Shown here one piece after another: positions 7,656 through 13,624 of a stretch of 13,624 bases of DNA. The notes under the pieces were generated by a model. It was not told where the DNA came from, searched no databases, and worked only from the letters and a program-made list of their open reading frames with translations. The stretch is from DASRHD01 sp035499715 (GTDB lineage Bacteria; Verrucomicrobiota; Verrucomicrobiia; Opitutales; Opitutaceae). The stretch is taken from contig DATJYF010000151.1 of NCBI GenBank assembly GCA_035499715.1, forward strand, positions 1 to 13,624, given 5' to 3'. Both the position numbers and the translations under genes were made by a program. The first letter of the stretch is position 1; each line of letters opens with the position of its first letter.

Positions 7656-7687
7656 CGCCCGGCTTCACCGCTGCGCGCCCGTGCACC

Positions 7688-7777
<90 letters not shown>

Positions 7778-7817
7778 GTTTTCTCCTCTGGGGATGAAAA
7801 AGCTGAAGCTAAGCTAA

Positions 7818-7838
7818 GTTGCCAGTTGACGCGGCAAC
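7818..7838 (-). terminator. Candidate terminator hairpin after the Gre-family gene
   Basis: GTTGCC (7818-7823) and GGCAAC (7833-7838) form a 6-bp stem with a 9-base loop. Read on the minus strand it is followed by a T-rich stretch (ttagcttagcttcagctttt) without a clean U run. It sits about 100 bases past the Gre stop and 40 bases past the tRNA, in a convergent gap where terminators are needed. The rest of 7778-7940 shows nothing recognisable. Confidence 0.3.
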
Positions 7839-7940
7839 CCGGGTATGAATCACGAAAATCCGTTCTCCGTCAGACGGTTTAAGAAACGGGTGGCGTGAGC
7901 GAGTAGCGATTGCACTGATTTGGCCGAGCTGCATCTCTCT

Positions 7941-8558
7941 TCATTCCTCTTCTCCGAACTCCGGTACCTTGATGGGCATAAGTAGACAATCGAGTTCCGC
8001 CTGGGTGGGATTGCGAATGGCGAGCACCGTCAGGAGGGCTTCGCCGGCGGGGAGTGTTGTCCGCGTCTCGGAACCAGCCGCCAGACCCAGCACGGCTGCG
8101 GCCAGGGGAGAATTGTGCGGCAGGCATTCGATCCCCGACTCCGGATCGCTCGCCGTTTCGCCATACGTCGTCACGAGAAATGTAAAGCGATGCTTTCGCT
8201 TCGTCGCCACATCCTGTTTTTCGAGGGTGGTGACGTGCCCAAGTTGGAGGGTGTCGGTTGGTTTGGTGAGCCAGGTGGCTGGATCGACCTCGATAAAGGT
8301 GTTGCGCGCAACAAAGCGATCAAGCGCGGTCATCTTGCGATCCACGGCGCGGATCGCGTCCTTCGCCGCCTTGAAGCCGAAGTTCTCGCGCAGATCGCCC
8401 TGGCTGTGGGCCTCAACCTTGTCCGCCACCAGCGCGACGCGCTTGATCTTCAGCGCCTCGAATTCCTCAGCCAGCACGCGGTTGTAGCCCGGCCGCACGT
8501 AGATCGTCGTGGGCGCAGGCAGCGGCGGACGGAAAATCTTTTTTCGGCGGATGGCCAT
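7941..8558 (-). CDS. GreA/GreB-family transcription elongation factor
   Basis: Gre factors insert a coiled-coil tip into the secondary channel of RNA polymerase and stimulate cleavage of backtracked RNA. The 205-residue product has an N-terminal coiled-coil region (about 25-85) with the tip motif QGDLRENFGFKAAK (53-66). D55 and E58 match the two acidic residues (D41, E44 of GreA) that coordinate Mg2+. The FKBP-like C-terminal domain follows, with SDPESGIECLPHNSPLAAAVLG (137-158) in place of the usual GreA/B sequence. Compared with E. coli GreA (158 residues) it has a basic/proline N-terminal extension (MAIRRKKIFRPPLPAP) and a longer linker and tail. Start choice is between ATGs at 8558 and 8564; an open frame to 8684 has no support. 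It is probably monocistronic. Confidence 0.82.
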   Translation of the reverse strand: MAIRRKKIFRPPLPAPTTIYVRPGYNRVLAEEFEALKIKRVALVADKVEAHSQGDLRENFGFKAAKDAIRAVDRKMTALDRFVARNTFIEVDPATWLTKPTDTLQLGHVTTLEKQDVATKRKHRFTFLVTTYGETASDPESGIECLPHNSPLAAAVLGLAAGSETRTTLPAGEALLTVLAIRNPTQAELDCLLMPIKVPEFGEEE

Positions 8559-8686
8559 GCCCATGCGAATCAGCACGAGGCCGGGTGAAAGGCAATCCGA
8601 ACGCCGAAAGGTCACCTGTCCTGATAAATAAACGAGCCCGCTCCTCAGGTTTAAGCTTCGCTCAGAATCCGCGAAAACAACCACTC

Positions 8687-8701
8687 CGTCGCCTTTCGAC
8701 G
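8687..8701 (-). terminator. Weak hairpin just past the sulfotransferase gene
   Basis: CGTCG (8687-8691) and CGACG (8697-8701) form a 5-bp stem with a 5-base loop starting 5 bases beyond the sulfotransferase stop. On the minus strand it is followed by gagtggttgtttt, a loose T-rich tract. It is short for a terminator and could be chance. The remainder of the 147-base gap to the Gre start shows nothing else. Confidence 0.25.
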
Positions 8702-8705
8702 AATG

Positions 8706-9647
8706 CTATTTCAGCCAGTGCGAAAGGTCGCGGTGGAGCAAATCGGACAGCTGTTCCACGCTCGTCCGGTACCTCTCGACCAACTCCGCCCGGATCGCCG
8801 GCGACATGGGCTTTTTCGCGCCGCGCGCCTTGTTGATCAACATGGCCATGATATACCAGCTCGTAACCGAGAGGTGGGACATACCCATCAACTTCCGCGT
8901 GCGCGCCCGCATGGCCCGCAGCCGAAATTGCAGCGGGGTTGATCGCGGAATCACTGCTCCGTTTTCCGATCTGAAAGCATGCCCATTGGCGTTGGATATT
9001 TCCAAAAATTCACAAACGTCCGCGCAAAAGCCCGAGGGATCGCTCTTGAGATCGTCGAAAAGCAATAGCTTCACCCGATCCGCCCCAAAAATGCTTATAT
9101 ATGGTCCGATCCTGTCAACATATAGGCCGGCATTGAAATATTGATAATTGTGGGAGGCGATCAGGCAATTCTGTTGAAACGGCAGGCTGCCCATGCGGCG
9201 GCTTTCCTGCTCGATCGCCTCTTCAAAGGTTTCCAGCGGCTCAAGACCGATCATGGCCATCCAGCAATACATCGAATAGGCGCGCTCGACCGGGTTGCGC
9301 AAGATTGCGACGATCTTTACCTTGCCGAGGAGCTCGTGAATCCACGGCGGGCTTTCCGGCGCGGAAAGGTAGGCCGTCGAGGCCTCGCCGATGCACGGCC
9401 TGCCCCGCCCGGGCTTAAACAGCGACAGGTATTCGTCCTGGGTGAAAACCCCAAAGTTATGCACGAAGAACGCCGGCTCCTTATAGCGAGGCATATAAAC
9501 CTGCGGGTGCTGGCGGAGCCAATGCCAGAGCGAGGTCGTCCCGCTTCTGGCGGCGCCCACAATCAAAAAATTCGGCACGGTCCGCGGCTCAAAAAGCCGC
9601 TCGTTGAGCGAGGCGATGTCTTCGCCGTTGTTCTGCACAGCTTTCAT
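8706..9647 (-). CDS. PAPS-dependent sulfotransferase (heparan-sulfotransferase-like)
   Basis: Sulfotransferases of this fold move a sulfuryl group from PAPS to a hydroxyl or amine of a glycan or lipid. The 313-residue product has the 5'-phosphosulfate-binding loop FLIVGAARSGTTSLWHWL (27-44) and the 3'-phosphate-binding segment VAILRNPVERAYSMYCW (113-129), with R117 and the serine of AYS as expected contacts. KEPAFF (56-61) is the usual region after the first strand. Length fits single-domain bacterial members. No signal peptide or membrane segment is evident, so it should act in the cytoplasm. The ATG at 9647 is preferred over an in-frame TTG at 9668. It lies downstream of the polysaccharide export gene, suggesting that the exported glycan may be sulfated; the acceptor is unknown. 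Confidence 0.87.
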   Translation of the reverse strand: MKAVQNNGEDIASLNERLFEPRTVPNFLIVGAARSGTTSLWHWLRQHPQVYMPRYKEPAFFVHNFGVFTQDEYLSLFKPGRGRPCIGEASTAYLSAPESPPWIHELLGKVKIVAILRNPVERAYSMYCWMAMIGLEPLETFEEAIEQESRRMGSLPFQQNCLIASHNYQYFNAGLYVDRIGPYISIFGADRVKLLLFDDLKSDPSGFCADVCEFLEISNANGHAFRSENGAVIPRSTPLQFRLRAMRARTRKLMGMSHLSVTSWYIMAMLINKARGAKKPMSPAIRAELVERYRTSVEQLSDLLHRDLSHWLK

Positions 9648-9655
9648 ATCGGCAA

Positions 9656-9683
9656 AATATAGATGCAAAATACTGGATGTTAA
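9656..9683 (-). promoter_or_regulatory. Candidate promoter for the sulfotransferase gene
   Basis: On the minus strand TTAACA (9683-9678) and TATATT (9661-9656) are separated by 16 bases, each one mismatch from the sigma-70 consensus. They lie in an AT-rich 96-base gap between the export gene and the sulfotransferase. The -10 ends only 8 bases before the ATG at 9647, so transcription from it would give an almost leaderless mRNA. AAAATA also recurs at 9654-9659, 9667-9672 and 9682-9687. The site is predicted by eye only. Confidence 0.4.
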
Positions 9684-9743
9684 AATACAGGCATGGCCGA
9701 TGAAGTTGGCTATATAATATCGCCGGATGTGTTAATGAGGCGG

Positions 9744-11054
9744 TCAGGGCGAAGTGGGTTTGACCGTCCCTTGCGTATAAGAGTAGCTCGCGCTGCGAGA
9801 GAAGGGCAGGACGCCGGTGATGTACTGGTCGACCCATTGATCGACCTTGGCGACAGCGGTCTTTGGAACGACGACAATATCCTGCGAGGAAAGCGCGAGA
9901 TCGTTGGCCCTGGCGCCGTTCTCGATGAAGTCCTTCAGGTTGGTGGTATAAACATACACATCGTCCTTGGCATCGCGGTGGATCAAGATAACCCGGCGCA
10001 TATCGCCCGTGTTTACGATCCCACCCGCCAAGGTCAGCGCCTTGAGCATGGTCATGTCTGGCGCCAGTGGATAGGCGCCGGCGTGGCCGACTTCCCCGTC
10101 AACATAAATGACCCGGGCTTGCGACTGCTCGATTTCCATCGATACCGTCAGGTCGCTTTTATAGCGGCTGCGCAGGGCGTCCTGAATTTCGTTCTGCATG
10201 AAGGCGATGGTTTTTCCCGCGGCGGCAAACGTCCCGAGTTCGGGCAGCGCGAGGCGGCCGTCGGCCGAGACCGGAAGCAGTTGATCAAAGCCGACCAGGC
10301 CCTCCTTTTGTTTGTCCACCGATGGGATCTGCCGGCTGATTTGCGCGGCGAGGGAGGTTTCAAAATGCTTTGAGGCAAGTTCAGAAAGACTGCTGCTCAG
10401 TTGGGCCACGGTGAGCCCGGCGGCGGCGACCCGGCCGATTTTCGGGATTGCCACCGTGCCGTCATCCTGCACGACCGCTTCACCGGACAGATCGTCCGGC
10501 GAAAGACCGGCTTTGGTCAGGCTGACCGCGGCGCCGGGCACTTTCATTTGGTTGCTGTAGGCGGCATCGATGTCGTCCGCCAGCTGCGCGGGAGTTTTCC
10601 CCAAGGCCGTCACTTCACCGGCGTCCGGCAGCGTGACTTTTCCGTCGGGCCGGACGATCAGGGAGAGATCGCGCTTGGGATCGGACCCGAAATGCACGCT
10701 TAATTCATCCCCGGGCAGAATGTGATAATCGCTGCCGCGAAAACTGAATTCATATTTGATGGTGTCGTACGGCTCCAGCGCCAGCCCTCCGGGGGTCGTG
10801 GCCACCGGCAGGATTTGCACGCGGACCTGGTCCAGCGGCGAAAGCACCTGGGAGATGGCCGGCGTCGGAAGCAGGTCGCTGGCTCCGTCGAGCGCCATGA
10901 GCGGCGCGTCGTTTTTGCGCAAGCTTACGCCGTGCTGGGTGGCGCAGGCCGACAGCAGCAGCGCGAGGCCAAGGCCGGCGGCAAGGCCGGCGGAACGGCG
11001 GCGCAAGGAGGCGGAACGGACGGACAGAGGGTGGCGGGCGTGGTGCTGGATCAT
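9744..11054 (-). CDS. Wza-type outer-membrane polysaccharide export lipoprotein
   Basis: This protein is an outer-membrane polysaccharide export (OPX) protein: it should form the channel for a capsule or exopolysaccharide. The 436-residue product opens with a basic N-terminus and hydrophobic stretch (about 17-36) ending in lipobox LSAC (C37), indicating a lipoprotein. Then come YHILPGDELSVHF (110-122) and three tandem copies of the export motif V-x-DG-x-(V/L)-x-(I/L)P-x-x-G-x-x-x-A-x-G-x-T at about 134-165, 194-227 and 262-294. A SLBB-like domain, VIYVDGEVGHAGAYPLA (315-331), and a C-terminal KVDQWVDQYITGVLPF (403-418), typical of the OPX membrane-spanning end, follow. Its ATG overlaps the upstream glycosidase stop as ATGA, so the two are coupled. 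No polysaccharide co-polymerase (Wzc) gene is in the window. Confidence 0.88.
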   Translation of the reverse strand: MIQHHARHPLSVRSASLRRRSAGLAAGLGLALLLSACATQHGVSLRKNDAPLMALDGASDLLPTPAISQVLSPLDQVRVQILPVATTPGGLALEPYDTIKYEFSFRGSDYHILPGDELSVHFGSDPKRDLSLIVRPDGKVTLPDAGEVTALGKTPAQLADDIDAAYSNQMKVPGAAVSLTKAGLSPDDLSGEAVVQDDGTVAIPKIGRVAAAGLTVAQLSSSLSELASKHFETSLAAQISRQIPSVDKQKEGLVGFDQLLPVSADGRLALPELGTFAAAGKTIAFMQNEIQDALRSRYKSDLTVSMEIEQSQARVIYVDGEVGHAGAYPLAPDMTMLKALTLAGGIVNTGDMRRVILIHRDAKDDVYVYTTNLKDFIENGARANDLALSSQDIVVVPKTAVAKVDQWVDQYITGVLPFSRSASYSYTQGTVKPTSP

Positions 11055-12715
11055 GATTGGGCGTCGAGCTCGAGAGTTACGATGGAATAAGGCTGAAGAA
11101 TAACGGGCGATTCTAGCTTCACGGTTTTTTGTTCGAGTTTGATGGTGGTCGCAGCGCTGCCGTTCACCGGCGGCTCTTCATACATCTTGGCGGGAACTTC
11201 GTCGGGAAGATCGCGACCGTTGTGATCGGTCAACCCCGGTGAAGATAATTCCCAGACGGTGGCGGTGTCCGCCGCCTTGAAGCTGCCGGTATCGAGCCGC
11301 ACCTGGTGGATCGTCTGCCAGCTACGATTGACCAGGTTGACGAAGAGCTTGCGGCCGGAGGCATCGAGGGCCGCAACGACCGTGACCTCCGCCACGTCTG
11401 ATTCGGCCGGAGCGACGCCGATCTGGCCCACACTGAAGGTCGGGCTTTCAACCGTCGCGGCGACCTGGCGGGTGCCAAAATGCCGGGCGAACATCTGGAT
11501 GACATAATAAGGAACCTTGGGCTTCTGGTCATAACCCACCCAACCGATGGGAGTCCGGTCGGTGAATTTAAAATAGTCGGTCAAGACGACGCGCGGATGA
11601 TTGATGAAGACCTGCATGAGACGGGCCAGATAAACGGCCGAGCCCATGGTTTTCTCGTGGTCGATCCAATGCGGAGCATTCGAGAAGAGCGCCCCCCATT
11701 CCGTCACGGCGATGCCGATTTGCCGGCCGTTTCCATACTTGGTGATGAGGTCGTCCAGCTGGCTCAGACTGCGGTCCACGGCTTCGGGCGACGCCCACAG
11801 GCCTTGGTAGACTTCCTTTGCCGACAGACCTTTCCGGCCGAAAATCATCGGGAAATAGGCGTTGTGAACCGCGATCAGATCGATCTGGGAAGCCGCCTTC
11901 TCCAGCAAGGTCTCGGTCCAATTTGGATAAGGCAGGTTGATGATCGTGGAATTGGCCGTGCCGATGGCGATCAGCTTGATGGTCGGATCGACCTTGCGCA
12001 TGGCGTCGGCAAACTTGAGAAAACGATCGGCGTATTCCTCCGGTGGAATCGTTATTTTCATTTTGTCCGTGGGGTTGCCGGGGAGATAAAGCTCGTTGCC
12101 CACTTCCCAGAGTATGACATGGGCGGGGGACGGCAGGCCGTCCGCGGCGCGCTCGGGATTCGACGGCTCGTTGCAGTAGGCGACCCAGTCTGCCGCTTCC
12201 TTGGCGGTTCCGGTGCCGGCATTGACGGTGATCAGCGGCATGGCGTGGATTGCCGCGCAGAAACGGAGGAGCTCGGGCGTGCCAAAAACATTCGGCGACC
12301 GGCCGCGATCGGTCGGATGGTCCCTTACGGGGCGCTGGTCCACCGGCCCGATCCCATCGCGCCAATGATAATAATCTGATAGCGTGCCGCCGGGAAAGCG
12401 GACATTGCTGATGCCCTCGTCCCGGGCCAGCTTGATCCATTCCGGATCGACCGTGCCGTCCGGTCGGGCGATGCCGTCGGCATTGTTAAACCATTCGAGG
12501 TTGGTGCCGAATAATGTGCGTTGAATGTCCCGCCCCACCCTGGTCGGATCGATGTGGCAGATCAAGGGGTGATCGGCCGGCTCGTGATGGTCGGAAAGCT
12601 CCAGGGGCTTTTCGCCGCGGCAGGCAGCCATGCCGGCCAGAAAAAAGAAGCCGGCGATTCGTCGCAGACGGCAAAAAAATGCGCCGATGGGCGCTGAAAT
12701 CATTGTGAATTTCAT
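11051..12715 (-). CDS. GH51-like (clan GH-A) glycoside hydrolase lipoprotein
   Basis: This looks like a retaining glycoside hydrolase of clan GH-A, closest in motif to alpha-L-arabinofuranosidases (GH51). The 554-residue product has an N-terminal signal region (about 10-31) ending MAAC, with C32 as a likely lipidation site. A TIM-barrel follows, with VRFPGGTLSDYYHW (105-118), acid/base motif ILWEVGNELY (E208), VHNAYFP (283-289) and nucleophile motif AVTEWG (E339). A C-terminal beta-sandwich ends ILQPYSIVTLEL, as in GH51 proteins. GH79 or GH39 relatives are possible alternatives. The ATG at 12715 is chosen because it follows the thioesterase stop by 2 bases and creates the signal peptide; the frame is open to 13063 but overlaps the thioesterase. 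Gene context suggests trimming of the exported glycan rather than scavenging. Confidence 0.82.
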   Translation of the reverse strand: MKFTMISAPIGAFFCRLRRIAGFFFLAGMAACRGEKPLELSDHHEPADHPLICHIDPTRVGRDIQRTLFGTNLEWFNNADGIARPDGTVDPEWIKLARDEGISNVRFPGGTLSDYYHWRDGIGPVDQRPVRDHPTDRGRSPNVFGTPELLRFCAAIHAMPLITVNAGTGTAKEAADWVAYCNEPSNPERAADGLPSPAHVILWEVGNELYLPGNPTDKMKITIPPEEYADRFLKFADAMRKVDPTIKLIAIGTANSTIINLPYPNWTETLLEKAASQIDLIAVHNAYFPMIFGRKGLSAKEVYQGLWASPEAVDRSLSQLDDLITKYGNGRQIGIAVTEWGALFSNAPHWIDHEKTMGSAVYLARLMQVFINHPRVVLTDYFKFTDRTPIGWVGYDQKPKVPYYVIQMFARHFGTRQVAATVESPTFSVGQIGVAPAESDVAEVTVVAALDASGRKLFVNLVNRSWQTIHQVRLDTGSFKAADTATVWELSSPGLTDHNGRDLPDEVPAKMYEEPPVNGSAATTIKLEQKTVKLESPVILQPYSIVTLELDAQS

Positions 12716-12717
12716 GG

Positions 12718-13624
12718 CTAGATGTGGGCAAATGCCGGCGCCGCGGTCTGGGCCAGGCAGGCGCGGAGCGCGACGGCCAATCCCGGCACCGCCGGCTGGT
12801 GGAGCATGGCGTGGTGATCTCCCGCGACCTCGATGTAGTGCACTCCCTCCAGGGCAAGCCGTTCGTAATATCGGCGGGGATCGCGATCGGGCGTAAGCTT
12901 GAAAAAGGAATCGCTGGCGAGAAAAATCACCGCCCGGCCCGGATAGGGACGCAGCTGGTAGCGGCGGTGCATGGAGCGCGCCTGATCGTAGGACTGAGCG
13001 ATGCGCTGCCGGACGACGAGCGTACGGCCGAAATTCCGCACTTTTTCCCAGAAATAGGCGCACTTTCCGCCCAGCGACATGCGCAGGAATTTTTGAAAAT
13101 GATAGCGGAGCCGGTCGCGCCCGATGATGTCGTCGGAAAAAACATTACTGACAATCGGATCGAGCAAAGCCAGCAGTCCGACCTCGTGGCCCTGCGCCTT
13201 GAGCTGGCTCGCCACCTCCCACGCGAGCAGGCAGCCGAAGCAATGACCGCCCACAAAATAAGGCCCCTGCGGCTGCAGGCTCCGGATGGCCTTGATAAAA
13301 TCCGCCGCGACCTGCTCCACGCTGGGAAATTCTCCCTTCACCGGCACGGCATCGAGCCCATGGGCCTGGAGACCGTAAAGCGGCTGGTCCGGGCCGAGCT
13401 CGCGGGACAAATCTTGAAACACGATGGCGTCGCTGCCGCCGCCCGGAATGCAGAAAAAGGGCGGGCAAGAACCGTTGGGCTGCACCGGCAGCACCCGGCA
13501 GGGCGGCGGCGGTGAGTCATCGGCCTCGTCCAACAACGCGGCCAGCGATTCAACGGTGGCGGCCTTGAACAAGACGGCCAGGGGCAGCTGGCGGCCCAAT
13601 TCCCGGTGGATGCGGGCGAAGAGC
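12718..13624 (-). CDS. Carrier-protein/thioesterase end of an NRPS/PKS-like protein (partial)
   Basis: The reading frame enters from the right edge, so the N-terminus is missing. The visible start, LFARIHRELGRQLPLAVLF, followed by ATVESLAALL, is the end of a phosphopantetheine carrier domain; its serine lies outside the window. A type I thioesterase (alpha/beta-hydrolase) domain follows, with FFCIPGGGSDAIVFQDLSRELG, the nucleophile elbow GGHCFGC (Cys codon 13240-13242 in place of the usual Ser), an Asp after the next strand (LLDP, codon 13159-13161) and the catalytic His in VAGDHHAML (12811-12816). The domain should release an acyl or peptidyl product from the carrier. Product and upstream domains are unknown. 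The stop TAG lies 2 bases before the glycosidase ATG, so the genes are probably cotranscribed. Confidence 0.85.
   Translation of the reverse strand, partial: LFARIHRELGRQLPLAVLFKAATVESLAALLDEADDSPPPPCRVLPVQPNGSCPPFFCIPGGGSDAIVFQDLSRELGPDQPLYGLQAHGLDAVPVKGEFPSVEQVAADFIKAIRSLQPQGPYFVGGHCFGCLLAWEVASQLKAQGHEVGLLALLDPIVSNVFSDDIIGRDRLRYHFQKFLRMSLGGKCAYFWEKVRNFGRTLVVRQRIAQSYDQARSMHRRYQLRPYPGRAVIFLASDSFFKLTPDRDPRRYYERLALEGVHYIEVAGDHHAMLHQPAVPGLAVALRACLAQTAAPAFAHI

Noticed and set aside
7873..7890. CCGTCAGACGG followed by TTTAAG as a tRNA terminator
   Set aside because: Only a 4-bp stem with a 3-base loop and no U run.
9711..9720. TATATAATAT as a plus-strand or distal minus-strand -10 box
   Set aside because: No matching -35 at suitable spacing on the minus strand, and no plus-strand gene downstream.
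12716..13063. N-terminal extension of the glycosidase
   Set aside because: It overlaps the thioesterase coding sequence in another frame and would bury the lipoprotein signal peptide.

Overview
The window is G+C-rich, densely packed bacterial DNA. Almost everything is encoded on the minus strand; the one plus-strand gene is a tRNA. The subunit sequences, the "ctctgtggtt"-type intergenic repeats and the mix of complex I with exopolysaccharide genes point to a Verrucomicrobiota-like bacterium, perhaps Opitutales/Opitutaceae. That placement is inferred from protein flavour alone, because no marker gene is present.

Region 1 (about 64-7511, read right to left) is a respiratory complex I (NADH:quinone oxidoreductase) operon in the order nuoB-nuoC-nuoD-nuoE-[small YdeI/OmpD-associated-like gene]-nuoF-nuoG-nuoH. 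It encodes the whole NADH-oxidising and iron-sulfur arm plus the membrane anchor NuoH; the remaining membrane subunits presumably lie beyond the left edge. Notable points: no nuoA precedes nuoB; a 64-residue non-complex-I protein is translationally coupled between nuoE and nuoF; and copies of an intergenic repeat sit between nuoF and nuoG and over the nuoH stop codon.

Region 2 (7512-8558) holds a divergent tRNA-Ser(GGA) with encoded CCA and a convergent Gre-family transcription factor gene.

Region 3 (8706-13624, minus strand) looks like part of a surface-polysaccharide locus. From upstream to downstream it has the end of a carrier-protein/thioesterase assembly-line protein (partial, with a Cys instead of Ser nucleophile), a GH51-like glycoside hydrolase lipoprotein, a Wza-type outer-membrane polysaccharide export lipoprotein with three tandem export-motif repeats, and a PAPS-dependent sulfotransferase. 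The first three are packed tightly (a 2-base gap, then an ATGA overlap). The sulfotransferase follows after an AT-rich gap with its own candidate promoter. The inferred theme is production, trimming, export and possibly sulfation of a surface glycan. The role of the thioesterase protein in this is unknown.

Across the window, start codons almost never have a recognisable Shine-Dalgarno sequence.
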